Source: Limonium bicolor
Lineage: Eukaryota > Streptophyta > Magnoliopsida > Caryophyllales > Plumbaginaceae
Assembly (NCBI GenBank): GCA_023374045.1
Contig: CM041776.1
Span: 141,487,296 to 141,551,295 of the forward strand
Reading direction: 5' to 3'
Length of the DNA: 64,000 bases
Under the pieces are notes generated by a model that worked only from the letters and a program-made list of their open reading frames with translations, had not been told where the DNA came from and searched no databases. How positions within the stretch are numbered: the stretch's first letter is position 1; each line of letters opens with the position of its first letter. Positions 25,154-36,963 of the stretch are shown here, in pieces. A program made the translations under genes and the position numbers.

Positions 25154-26944
25154 GACCAGAGATGAAGAAAAAAATTTGTTTAAGGCTCCTAATGATGGGG
25201 GATTGAATGGTGATGGTTTTAGATGATGTTTAGGCCTTGTTTGGTGACATGTAAAGGTCTTAAAGTGTGTAAACAAATGTTAGGTTTGATGTGAGAGTTG
25301 TGAACTTAAGATCACAAGTGTAAATTAAATATAACGGGATGACGGGGTAACTATAGGCGCATTAGACGTTAAACAGCATGTTACTCCAATGTTAATGAAA
25401 GTAATTGTAATGTTATCAGTTGTTCGAGAATTGCTCGAGGAACATAAGTGGACATGATAAAGTGGACTCCGGTGACAGGTATGGTTTTCTTGCAACCTGT
25501 GTCCTACCGGATTACACCGACTTGTATGCCAATGTGTTTTTCTGTATGTTTGCCACGTTGTAAGATAAAACATGTAATGAGTTTATAGTAATTCATTTAT
25601 GTGGCGTGTTCAACTCCGATACCATTTAACTTCGAAAGTGTTAAACCTTAGCTAACTGAGTCTAGGATCACATGAGAGTTCGGTATTCGGATTAAACGAC
25701 CCGAACCATGGGACGTTCTAACCACGGCTTCGTGAGTTAATTATGTGATGTTTGTGTGTGTATGTAAGGACCTCTCTTGTATGTTTTAACTCAGTTGTAA
25801 TACTGTATGTTGTGTGGATGTGATAGACTCCATAATGGGGTTCTAACTAATATTTAATAGTAAGTATGTACTAACAGTGGTGAGGAATCCGGTTAGGCCG
25901 GTCGCGCGTTGTTTGGGAGTGGGTATCCTTCTTAGCCTTACCCTTCTCTCTGTTATGGTTGTTTCCCTCACGGTTACGATCTCCCATTAGCTTATTCCAA
26001 AGCTTAGCTATTCTGACTTATGATCGGTTTAGGGGGAACATGTGTTTGTGTGGTGTGTTCGGGCTTCCAAACCCGAACCATCTTAACTTAAGTTACTCGT
26101 CCGACTATTAGGACGGTAATGAGTGTTGTTGTTATTGTATAACGAGCTTACCATGAGAGTGACACCATTCTCTAGGCTCACCAGTGAATTAACTATGTTT
26201 GGGTCGGTTCCTAAGAGGATTGTTCCCGTTATGTTATGTGATGTTGTTGTAAAGCAATTTCTATTGCGATGTTATCATGTGCACGTCGAAACGTGAAAAG
26301 TGTTGTTATGTTTGTTATGTGAGGAATGTTATGTTGTAAAATATGGAGTGTGTGGATCATGGATATGAATCCCAGTTTGTGATAAGAGGCGTTTAAGGAT
26401 AACCCGATTAATGGGTAGTTGTCGTCTATTAAGGAAGTAGCTCCATTAGGGGAGAAACACTCTAGGGATAATGAATACCATGAGTGACTTATCAAGTAAG
26501 GACGTATTATCCGTTTGTTGAGCCCACTGAGGCGAAGTGTTATGTGTTGTTGTTACAGTTGCATGCATGCTTTAAATATAATCAATCGCATGCTAAGACG
26601 ACAATTAGTGTGCGTGGCCCGGTAGCATGGGTGCGCGGATTACCATACCAGCAAAGTGCTGAGCCCCTTGGGGGCCACCCTTTCTCTTCTTTTCCTATTT
26701 CAGGTACAAGAGCTGGAAGCCGTTCGAGAGTACTGGGTAGTCGTTGTACATGGGAAATCATTTAAGTAGTAAATATACAATAGGTGTAGTAAGACCGAAA
26801 CTGTGATCGGCATCAATTTGTAAATACTCGGTACAGTTGGAAGGCTTATGTATGTTGGTTGTTGTTAAATGAAAAGGTATAGTAATGTACAGTTGCTCGG
26901 CAATCTAGTCCATCAGACCGGTACAATGTAAACGTAATAGCCTT

Positions 26945-26965
26945 GTTAGCCACGTGGGTGGTAAC
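26945..26965 (+). other. U5-like LTR hairpin, C2
   Basis: GTTAGCCAC / GTGGTAAC: the C1 stem with one base lost from the 3' arm, so the stem is interrupted. Same in the other LTR at 36382-36402. Confidence 0.6.
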
Positions 26966-27059
26966 GGCGTGTAACACCAACGAGTTAAGTTATGTGAAGT
27001 AGTATACTTTCCGCTGCAGAATGTTGTTATGTGTATGTTGGATGGGGTGTTACAAAAAG

Positions 27060-27071
27060 TGGTATCAGAGC
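27060..27071 (+). other. Primer binding site (tRNA-iMet) of C2
   Basis: TGGTATCAGAGC, 5 bases after the 5' LTR. Confidence 0.95.
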
Positions 27072-27186
27072 GAAGTAGCGCTCTGATGACTGAATTACCG
27101 AGCTTAGGAAGTACCGAGTTAGGATTTTAGTACTTTGGGTAAAGGGTTGAGTGATAGCGTGAGAGATACGCTAGTAAGGAACTACA

Positions 27187-27408
27187 GTGAATACTGGAAA
27201 CCAACTATATCCTTCCCGCCCTCCACAATCCCTGTATATAACTTGGGGAAACAACGCCAGAGAGATGGAAGTCCACTCTTACTCGGGAATACCCGATCTG
27301 GCTGTTATTAAATACCTTCAGAGTACGGGAGAACCTGTCATACGGTGGATCCCGAAAACTAGGAATTCCGGAGACGGTTTCCATCTAAACAATGTTAACC
27401 GCGTTTAA
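27187..27408 (+). pseudogene. gag-like N-terminal relic, C2
   Basis: A 73-codon frame with NNAREMEVHSYSGIPDLAV followed by KYLQ, at the gag position just after the PBS. The pattern (hydrophobic-SYSG-P-D-L, then a short helix with YLQ) resembles the start of a Ty3/gypsy gag capsid region and matches the relics in C1 and A. It stops within 75 codons. A further conserved block downstream (27443-27480, including TWVDM in one frame) is shared with C1 and A. Inference only. Confidence 0.45.
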
Positions 27409-29754
27409 TAGCGAAGAATGAAGAATCTTGTGTATAGAAGAATAGAATTTCCGGCAACCTGGGTCGACATGCCGAGCAGTCGAGAACAACCAGCTTGCAA
27501 CGCACCGACCGTGCAACAGGCAAGAAGTGGATTAATGGAACCCGAGACAAGTGTCTACGGAACCGCAGTTGTTAAGTGATACACCAACGGTATACCAACC
27601 GACAAAGGAACTACAACGTAGTGCCCAAACAAGAGACAAGTCTCAGTAACCACGACAAATATGTGGAATGGGCTACGAAGAGGAAACAATACAAAAGAAA
27701 AGGGGGTCTCCCAGAATGGGAAACACCCTAGTTGATGATTATCATGTGAAGACAGTGAGAAGTCACCTAGAGGAGTTATTGTCAAGACAGTAAGATCAGT
27801 GAGGGCCAACAAGGCCACTGATGACAGTGCGGGTAAAAACAATACCACAACCGGTATATGTTAAACCGATAGCCAGTTAGCATGGCGCACTTGCCATAGC
27901 AAGTGCTGCTATAACAGGGCTGTTCGGGAAATTTATAACCACTACAAAGTACTTGGTAAAGTACCATAAAGTTAAATGTGATCGTCATAACAGTGGGAGG
28001 GCCTGTTAGCCTAACCCCTGTAATTGTAAGTACACCAGTCAGCAAGAAGCTAGACTTGGTTAAGGTAAGAAGATGTTGTGAAACCATGAAAATTTTCTTT
28101 CAAACTCAGATTTACTCAAACTCTTTCCATTTCAAAACCAGATTTTCTTTCAAACCAATACTTCTTTCTAACCTTCTTCTAAACCAAACCAGTAAAACCA
28201 AGGGCAGTTGATAAGAATTCAACAGTGGATATCTTTCCCTCGATTAAGTTCGGGAAGCACGGAATGAATATTGTCACGGGACAATATAAGGGAGTTGACA
28301 ACAGAATACTTCACCTAGGCGTGTGACAGACACTACGAGTGTACCAACTGTAATGTGGGAGGACCGCACTCCGATAGAAGCTTGTGGGCCTGACAGACCT
28401 ACTTATGGGTTAGTTGGGTAAGTAGTAATGTATCAGTATGGTACCCCACATATGTATACGAGTAGAGTCCGAAACACGGGAAGTAGTCGACTCCGTTCTA
28501 TGGTCAGCAGTATAAGTCAAACAACAGGTAAGGATTACCATAAATGGTTGAAGTAAAGGAACCCAGTTAAGTTAACGAGACTAAAGGAATTAGTGAATTC
28601 CTTTGAACGAAATGCTTAAGAGTCAGGAGGTGCGAAGTGCACTAACTGTAATGTAAAGACATCGTATACGTCTTAAGGATCCTCAGGGATAAACATGTTA
28701 GCTGGAACGGTGACCCAGCCTGTACATGGCAAGCAGATTCCTAATGTGGACACATTAATGTGCAATGAACGGGATGAAACTCCCAGAATGAGTACCTACA
28801 CTATCAGGAAATGTTGATCTTCACAGAAGAAGATAATAACCAGTTAAGAGCGCAAACGGCGTGGCTAATGGAATGTACCAATAAGTGTGAACTAGATGTA
28901 AAGGCATAACTTAGCAACACCCAGGAGCGGTCCTTGAAGGGTGTTTGCATCAACGATAATTGAACAAGATAACGTGATAGAAACACGAGGGTTGAAACTA
29001 ACACCCAGTTTAGACATAAGTTGTCAGGAGACGGACTGGCAATACTAAGGGGCATCCCATAAAAGGAAACGTGATGCAACGACCTTGTCATGGAGCCCAA
29101 TATAATATCCAAATCATGAAATGTTGCACAGAGAAATAAATGAATGTGGACAGCTTACAACGAGCGCAGCTCAAGACAATAAGGCTTATAAGCCACAAGC
29201 AAGATATGTTATGTAAGTTTGATCGATTGCAGGACTTTATGTTATACAAGTAAATACAGTGGTAAACGAACCACTGCATTAAGAGTGGGGATACCTCTCG
29301 ATATTGTGAGACCACAGGAGCGGTAGTTATGTGAATCAAGTTCAAGAAATATGTTAAGGATGGACAATATTATTATTATTTGAGAGCAGTTAGTTTAGTA
29401 GTATGTGTGTATAAAGTGAAACACCGAGCTGAATAATGCCGGCTTGTGACTCGAATGATCAATGCCCAAGGAGCATTCAGTAGTCATCCAAATGAGTGAT
29501 GAACCATGATGCGAATGATGTAAGTATATGTGTGGAAGTTAATGTGACAGTAAATACCATGTAAGTTAGTGTTATACAATAAGCACGGTGCGTAGTAAGC
29601 GACCGTTGTATAAGTGTTATTGAGTAATAATGTGGCAGATAAGACCAGTTATGAGTTAAACTCAATGGACATGCAAGCAAGTGATGATAGACAGGTTGGG
29701 CAATAAGCCAATGGTCGGTACTATGTGATAAGAAACTCAGTATGAATTCCTACT

Positions 29755-29860
29755 GCAATCGCATAAGGGATTTACTGTCAAGAGTTTACGCCTCTGCACT
29801 CTGTATGACTGAGTGTTTTGGTATTGCACTTGCGCAGTAATGATCGAGTGGGATAGCTAG
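29755..29860 (+). repeat. Shared module in C2 internal region
   Basis: Reverse-strand counterpart of 10621-10731. Contains GTTTACGCCTCTGCACTCTG. Confidence 0.7.
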
Positions 29861-30593
29861 GAATTGGAAACATGTTAATTGTGGGGGAATAGTGTTGTAA
29901 TGGCCGATGCATAGGAAATGCAAGGCCGCACCAATAAAAGAGTACTTGTACAAAACCAAATGTAGAGACATGAGTAACAGTAAGTGACTACAGTAGCACT
30001 AACTGCCAAATATCGGTATGGAATATACCCCAAATGTTGAAAATAGCTGAGAGAGCACTACACACTAGGTAGTAGCTCAATCTCAACCGACAGTAAGTCG
30101 GAAGGGAACAAGTCAATCATTGTGAAATACATAGCTGTATACACAGTAAATTGTTATGGAAGTGGATAGAAAGTTTATAACTCACCGAATTCCCTAACGG
30201 TAAGAGATACCACGCGTCGGTTGAGAAGCCATTGTTACCAAGATGAAGGTGACAATTGGGGATGTACAATACAGTACGAATAACAAATGGGGCAATTAAG
30301 CTCTACAGTTATTAGAGTTTCGCAGCAGAAACTAGTGAGCCAGTGATTCAGTGTTGAATGTACATGGTGAACATGAGTGAATGGCTAATTATTAACTAGA
30401 AGACCTAGACAGCCTACAGGCAGAATCAAAACCAACTAAGAGTTTAAACAAACTCCAATGAGAATTCTTGGTTTAGGAACTAAACCGCCAATATGGTTAA
30501 GATCCTCTAATCAGAATCCATTGTGTAATAGACCGCGTGGAAGTTAAAACACTTCACGACAGCAGAACATTTTAAGCCAATGTTTAGTGATTG

Positions 30594-30643
30594 ATTACGT
30601 GGGTGTAATCCCTTTTAAGGGGGGGGGGGGGGGGGGTAGAGCG
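30594..30643 (+). other. Second PPT-like motif with 18-G run, C2
   Basis: TTACGTGGGTGTAATCCC, TTTTAA, then 18 consecutive G and TAGAGCGC. It is the counterpart of 9859-9893, with the G tract greatly expanded. It lies about 1.3 kb upstream of the 3' LTR. Confidence 0.65.
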
Positions 30644-31151
30644 CAAAACCACTTAGTGTGTATTACCGTACAAGTGTACGTGATTTATGTTGTGCATAGC
30701 ACAAAATAATTTGTTTTGATGATTGGTGTGTGTGTTATGTAAACATACGCATTCGTTCATGGTTAATTGTGGTAATTGCGCACAGAAGATGCGAATACCA
30801 TTGTGATAAGTGTGTGTATTTGTTAACAAGTGTGTGTGATAGTACAAGTGTGGGAGTAGAGAAACTCCCGGGGGAACAAACCCCGACAGTATATAAATGT
30901 GAAACGGTGTGTTGTATTTTGATAAATATATGTGTAATATATACTATATAGTGATTCACGAAAAGGGTATGAAACCGACATAGAACCTAGTGAGAATGAG
31001 ATTCCCTAGGCAACAACATTGAAGTGAATGGAAATAACTGATAGACGAAGTCTATCCCTTGGAGAGTTATGATCATACTAGAATGATTTAAAAGATAGAA
31101 AATTGGAAATGAGTGATTTAATTGATGCTTAAAATGAAGTGGGAGGTGAAA

Positions 31152-31229
31152 CTTGATTATCATGAGATCAAGGGAAGCCGAACAAATTGGAGTGGAAGGA
31201 TAGTTCAACACTGATGCTGATCACATCAG
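31152..31229 (+). other. Paired-hairpin module, C2
   Basis: 31152-31172 has arms CTTGAT/ATCAAG and a loop containing TCATGA. 31211-31229 has arms CTGATG/CATCAG and loop CTGATCA. Both hairpins are identical to C1's in reverse orientation. Confidence 0.75.
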
Positions 31230-31598
31230 GGTTGGATGATTCTTGAAGCTCCCTATAAGTGGTCACAAATAACCACGCTAAGAAAAGAAGCAAAGAGCAT
31301 AAGTTGGACTTGGAGTTGTATGTGTTTTCAAAAAGGATTTTCAATTGGTATTTATAAACGTCGATAGATACTTTACATGATTAAAGTTTTCTTACTTAAC
31401 CTCACAAGGAAAATTTCAAGTTGAAGTGATTGTTTTGATCTCCCAAAGGCACGGGAACGGAAGGTGTCCATCGCGACCGGGTTCTGCGGGATCACAGTGT
31501 ATATCAAAGACATTTTGATTGCTATACATGCTATGACATGTGTGTGGTATGTGTAATAAATGTTATTTTGATTTGATCTCCTAAAGTGTATGCTATTA

Positions 31599-31831
31599 AG
31601 ACCTATGAGTCTAAATGTGTTGTGTTACATAGACCTATGTGTCTAAAGGCTGTTATGTTATCAAGACCTATGTGTCTAAATGTTGTTATGTTACCCAAGA
31701 CCAGAGAGTCTAAGGGTTGTTATGTATTTGCAAATATTGTTAAGATACCCGGACTAGTGAGTCCGAGGTTATCATGTGAATATGTTATGTTATGTATGAA
31801 TGTGAATGTGTTACCCGGACCATTGAGTCCG
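31599..31831 (+). repeat. Tandem mini-hairpin array, C2 (6 units)
   Basis: Units at 31599-31612, 31631-31644, 31664-31677, 31698-31711 (AGAC/GTCT) and 31750-31765, 31816-31831 (CGGAC/GTCCG). All have 6-base loops. Both arms of the stem change together between unit types. Ends about 120 bp before the PPT. Confidence 0.8.
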
Positions 31832-31919
31832 AGGTTGTGATGTAAAGTGTGTTTGGTTATGGAAGTTTTATTTCTATAAGTAATCCCCGTAATCTAATCC
31901 AAGATGTGTGGGAAGTGTA

Positions 31920-31955
31920 AACTTCGAGGACGAAGTTCTTTTAAGGGGGGTAGAT
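31920..31955 (+). other. PPT and adjacent hairpin, C2
   Basis: Hairpin arms AACTTCG and CGAAGTT (31920-31937), then TTTTAAGGGGGG and TAGAT abutting the 3' LTR. Confidence 0.9.
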
Positions 31956-34900
31956 TGAAATACCCCAAACCTTGATATGTGGTTTAAATATTAAACTATG
32001 GTATGTAAAGGCTAAAAAGTGCCTTAGAAACATCGGTGAACAATTTAAACCATAGTAAAATGCAAAAAAGCACTAAGATACAGTTTGAGCAAAAACATGC
32101 TCTAAGCTTGGAGTGAACTTGGTTAGGACCCAAAGAGCCTACCAAGACTTAATCATATTCAATTATGATTTAATAAGGCTAATTAAGTCCTTAGGAAACT
32201 TTGGTAGACAGTTAAACCAAACAAAACACAAGAAAATACCTTAAAGTCAATAAGAGCAAAAAATGTGCTCTAAGCTTGGGATAAATTTGTATAAGACCTA
32301 ATGGTCATAACTATACCTTATAAATATGTTAATTAACATATTAAATCAATTACCAAAGAAAACCAAGCTTGAAAACAAGTTAAAACAAAAATGTGCTTTA
32401 AGGAGTCTTAAAGCACATTTTTGAAAAATTGTCTTGTAAATGAGTTTTGAGTGGCTAAATGTCCATCATTACTCTTTAATCAACATGTGTACTACTTAGT
32501 ATCACATTAGGAAGTCTAGATCAATGGGAAATCAAAAATTCACAAATATGTGCCTTAATATGTGAATATTGCTCAAATAGTGCTAGTTTTGACTTAAGTC
32601 AACTTTGATTAGTTAAATGGTCAACAAAGACCATAAATATCTTTTAGAATGAAGGGGGCACGGTTTTTAGAGTGTGAGTCACCATACCAAGCCAGCCAAC
32701 TAAAGAAAAGAAAAAGAAATAAAGTAAAGTTACTATTTACCTTTATAAGTCAAAATATTAACAAAGCATACCTCTCACCTCCTTTCTTCATTACCTCTTG
32801 TTCCCACCGTGTGTTCTTCCTCCATTCTCCCAACCAATCTCGTTCTTGCTACAGAAATCTCTTCTTCAACTTCAATTGCTCACCAAATGTTCAATATTGC
32901 TCCAAATCAAAACTAAGCACATATTAGTCTTAGTTGAGTCAAGGCCTTTCATCCTCTCTTTTCAAAATTTCAAAAGCTCATGTTTGATGCCATGAAGAAC
33001 TCCATTGAAGGGGGAAAGTTCTGTTTGAAGAGCTCTTTGCTTCTTCTCTCATTCAAGGTAAAGAAAATCAAAGAAAATCCAAGTTTCCTTCATTTTGTGT
33101 ATAGCCAAAAATTCACCCTTTAATGGTGCCTTGTCTTGCTCTTTTCATATCTTAATTCAATCTTCAAAGGACTAGGAGGAGTCCTATCTTGCTACTTATT
33201 CAAGTTCCCTTTCAAATTCAAAGGTAAACATCAATTTTAGTGTGTTTTAAGGACACTTATGTAACCTAGGGTTTAATTATGAGTTTAAGTATTAAACTTA
33301 ATGCTCATTACCCTTATATGTGTATTGGTTAGAAGATTGACAAGTGATAAAAGCTCCTTGCCGATTTTCAACCAAAGAAAGAACAAGAGAAAACATGTGG
33401 GAATGCTGGAAAACAAAGAGGTAAATGACCTCTCTTAATGTAGTTTTATGTACTAGGAAATTGAGCTATATTTGCTTAATAATAACCTAAGAGCCAATGG
33501 GAAATGAGATAGAAAACTATCCACAAGGTGGACTAAAAGGACATGGGAGCATTGTTGTATGTAATTGCAGTCAAAGGCATTATTATGTGGAAATTCAGTG
33601 TTTAAGGTTATGCAATTTAAGGGCCTAAGATCCATGTTATTAAGGGCCTAAGTGCCAAGCAATTTATGTTTATGCACTATATTGTGATGTAGTGAGTTTA
33701 AAGGTTTAGTTGTGTGTAAAGAACATCTTGTGAAGAGGTGAATGTGTTTGATGGTTAAAGGATGAAAAACCATATGTTTGTGTATAAGAGTGTGTATTAA
33801 GAGATTGAATGTTCTTGATTGTCTAAAGGTGAAAAACAATGTGTTTTGGTGTAATGTGATACAAGAGAAGCTATGGCAAAATTTATTTGATAAACAAAAG
33901 AGTTTATGTGTTGTAATGAGATTTTATGACCTAGAAGGTACTAGGAATTTTTAAGTGTTAAGATGGTGAAGAAAGTGAATTAAGGTGGTCTTAGGGTTTA
34001 AGATGCCTTAGGCATCGTCTTGGAGATTTAGGGAACTAATGGATGATTCTTGATACACCAAGTGATGGTAGAGGTGTCGTAAAGTCTTGTGCAAAGTTGG
34101 TGAACAATGAAGTGTAACGCCTTGTGAAGGTTTAATTATGAACTTGTGGGAAAGACTTGAGGAGTGTGTGTAAAGGGGATGAGTGTAGTGCAAATGATGT
34201 TTAAAAGGGTGGTTATAAGGTAGTGAGGGAGTACTTTGGGTTAGGTGAAGTTTTAGGCAAGAATACAAGTTACAAGTGTAAGAAAAAAATGTTCTAAGTG
34301 TTAAGGATAGTAAAAGTGAGTAAAAGTTTAAGGAATTTTTGGGATGTTTCGAGAGGGTTTAAGTGTGCCCAAAAGATGTTAAAACATGTGGGAGAACATG
34401 TGTAAAGCATAGGAAAAAATTGGGATGAATTTGGAGTTCAGAAAGAGGAGAAAAGCACATTAGAAAATTGGTTCTGCAGTGGACCGCCCCTACGGACCGC
34501 CCCTGTGGGGAGGTCCAGTGCAGAGTGAAAAAAAAAACGTGTAGCATCTGTTGTGGACCGCCCCTGGGGCGGTCCAGACCAGAGATGAAGAAAAAAATTT
34601 GTTTAAGGCTCCTAATGATGGGGGATTGAATGGTGATGGTTTTAGATGATGTTTAGGCCTTGTTTGGTGACATGTAAAGGTCTTAAAGTGTGTAAACAAA
34701 TGTTAGGTTTGATGTGAGAGTTGTGAACTTAAGATCACAAGTGTAAAATTAAATATAACGGGATGACGGGGTAACTATAGGCGCATTAGACGTTAAACAA
34801 GCATGTTACTCCAATGTTAATGAAAGTAATTGTAATGTTATCAGTTGTTCGAGAATTGCTCGAGGAACATAAGTGGACATGATAAAGTGGACTCCGGTGA

Positions 34901-36494
34901 CAGGTATGGTTTTCTTGCAACCTGTGTCCTACCGGATTACACCGGCTTGTATGCCAATGTGTTTTTCTGTATGTTTGCCACGTTGTAAGATAAAACATGT
35001 AATGAGTTTATAGTAATTCATTTATGTGGCGTGTTCAACTCCGATACCATTTAACTTCGAAAGTGTTAAACCTTAGCTAACTGAGTCTAGGATCACATGA
35101 GAGTTCGGTATTCGGATTAAACGACCCGAACCATGGGACGTTCTAACCACGGCTATGCGTGAGTTAATTATGTGATGTTTGTGTGTGTATGTAAGGACCT
35201 CTCTTGTATGATTAACTCAGTTGTAATACTGTATGTTGTGTGGATGTGATAGACTCCATAATGGGGTTCTAACTAATATTTAATAGTAAGTATGTACTAA
35301 CAGTGGTGAGGAATCCGGTTAGGCCGGTCGCGCGTTGTTTGGGAGTGGGTATCCTTCTTAGCCTTACCCTTCTCTCTGTTATGGTTGTTTCCCTCACGGG
35401 TTACGATCTCCCATTAGCTTTTTCCAAAGCTTAGCTATTCTGACTTATGATCGGTTTAGGGGGAACATGTGTTTGTGTGGTGTGTTCGGGCTTCCAAACC
35501 CGAACCGTCTTAACTTAAGTTACTCGTCCGACTATTAGGACGGTAATGAGTGTTGTTGTTATTGTATAACGAGCTTACCATGAGAGTGACACCATTCTCT
35601 AGGCTCACCAGTGAATTAACTATGTTTGGGTCGGTTCCTAAGAGGACCGTTCCCGTTATGTTATGTGATGTTGTTGTAAAGCAATTTCTATTACGATGTT
35701 ATCATGTGCACGTCGAAACGTGAAAAGTGTTGTTATGTTTGTTATGTGAGGAATGTTATATGTTGTAAAATATGGAGTGTGTGGATCATGGATATGAATC
35801 CCAGTTTGTGATAAGAGGCGTTTAAGGATAACCCGATTAATGGGTAGTTGTCGTCTATTAAGGAAGTAGCTCCATTAGGGGAGAAACACTCTAGGGATAA
35901 TGAATACCATGAGTGACTTATCAAGTAAGGACGTATTATCCGTTTGTTGAGCCCATTGAGGCGAAGTGTTATGTGTTGTGTGTTACAGTTGCATGCATGC
36001 TTTAAATATAATCAATCGCATGCTAAGACGACAATTAGTTGTGCGTGGCCCGGTAGCATGTGGGCTGCGGGATTACCATACCAGCAAAGGTGCTGAGCCC
36101 CTTGGGGGCCACCCTTTCTCTTCTTTTCCTATTTCAGGTACAAGAGCTGGAAGCCGTTCGAGAGTAGGACTGGGTAGTCGTTGTACATGGGAAATCATTT
36201 AAGTAGTAAATATACAATAGGTGTAGTAAGACCGAAACTGTGATCGGCATCAATTTGTAAATACTCGGTACAGTTGGAAGGCTTATGTATGTTGGTTGTT
36301 GTTAAATGAAAAGGTATAGTAATGTACAGTTGCTCGGCAATCTAGTCCATCAGACCGGTACAATGTAAACGTAATAGCCTTGTTAGCCACGTGGGTGGTA
36401 ACGGCGTGTAACACCAACGAGTTAAGTTATGTGAAGTAGTATACTTTCCGCTGCAGAATGTTGTTATGTGTATGTTGTTGGATGGGGTGTTACA
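31956..36494 (+). mobile_element. C2 3' LTR
   Basis: The 4,539-bp copy of 22513-27054 with small indels. Ends GGTGTTACA before AAGTG. Contains GC hairpins (34474-34576) and a U5-like hairpin (36382-36402). Confidence 0.95.
34474..34576 (+). repeat. Two GC-rich hairpins in C2 3' LTR
   Basis: The 34474-34523 copy matches 25037-25083. At 34554-34576 the arms TGGACCGCCCC and GGGGCGGTCCA are separated by one base; the other LTR has about 14 extra bases between the arms. Confidence 0.85.
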
Positions 36495-36663
36495 AAGTGC
36501 TTCATAAACATCCAAGTGTTACATAGAACACAATCATAACTTATTCAAGTGTCTCATAGGAGATATCATTAATAATCAACCATTGTCACATAGGACATAT
36601 TAACAATTATTCAACCAATTGCACACATGCGCAACAACCAAACACAAATAACCATATACAAAA

Positions 36664-36963
36664 TCAATATAGAATCAATATAGACTGCAGATATGGAAGT
36701 CGCATGTGGTGCTCTACCCCCTTAAAAGGGCTACACCCACGTACCCCACAAGTATACATAAAACTATAAGAAAGTGACGTATACTTGTCTCGCATGGAGT
36801 CCTCTAGCGCCCATGTCGCCTCCTCAATGTCGTGGTTTGACCATAAAGCTTTGACTATTCTAATGGTCTTGCTCATGTTCTCCCTAGTCTGGGATTTTAA
36901 TATGAGAACTGAGGTCTCCTCGTGTCTAAGTGTAGGATCTAGTTCGAGTGTCTTGGGCTCCAA
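36664..36963 (-). pseudogene. Pol C-terminal (chromodomain-like) remnant of B
   Basis: A 99-codon frame on minus. It reads LELDPTLRHEETSVLIL, then TIRIVKALWSNHDIEEATW, then ALEDSMRDKYTSL. This is the pattern of the C-terminal end of plant chromovirus integrase polyproteins: a peptide ending in VK-LW-N-H--EEATWE-E--M---Y--L, which in these families is a divergent chromodomain thought to target insertion to chromatin. The upstream pol is broken, so this is only a surviving fragment. After TSL the frame runs through the PPT-like motif. Eroded versions of the ATW segment can be traced just upstream of the same motif in A (near 50345-50385), C1 and C2. The family assignment is strong for a gypsy pol end, weaker for the exact clade. 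Confidence 0.72.
36713..36743 (-). other. Second PPT-like motif, B
   Basis: Element sense TACGTGGGTGTAGCCC then TTTTAAGGGGGTAGAG, immediately after the chromodomain-like remnant. Without C2 it lies about 0.6 kb upstream of the 3' LTR. Confidence 0.65.

Larger units (their letters stand above)
22513..27054 (+). mobile_element. C2 5' LTR
   Basis: Begins TGAAATACCCC and ends GGTGTTACA. It contains the GC hairpins at 25037-25153 and the U5-like hairpin at 26945-26965. Scattered short frames have no recognisable product. Confidence 0.95.
27055..31955 (+). mobile_element. C2 internal region (non-coding)
   Basis: In order: PBS, gag-like relic (27187-27408), unrecognised sequence, shared module (29755-29860), PPT-like motif with an 18-G run (30594-30643), paired hairpins (31152-31229), a six-unit hairpin array (31599-31831), PPT. 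No frame holds a recognisable pol domain. Confidence 0.85.
22513..36494 (+). mobile_element. Element C2: non-coding large-LTR retrotransposon (LARD-like)
   Basis: A complete 13,982-bp element on plus with LTRs 22513-27054 (4,542 bp) and 31956-36494 (4,539 bp) and an internal region of 4,901 bp. PBS at 27060-27071, PPT at 31938-31955, perfect AAGTG duplication. It is the same family as C1 with collinear internal modules, but the LTR hairpin cluster has a different sequence and the LTRs are clearly diverged from C1's. Its own two LTRs differ little, indicating recent insertion. It is inserted in B's internal region in the opposite orientation. No intact ORF. Confidence 0.95.

Noticed and set aside
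24928..25276. Overlapping frames of 92 and 110 codons on opposite strands in C2 LTR
   Set aside because: They read through the GC hairpins, which removes stops symmetrically on both strands; the copy at 34490-34699 is broken.
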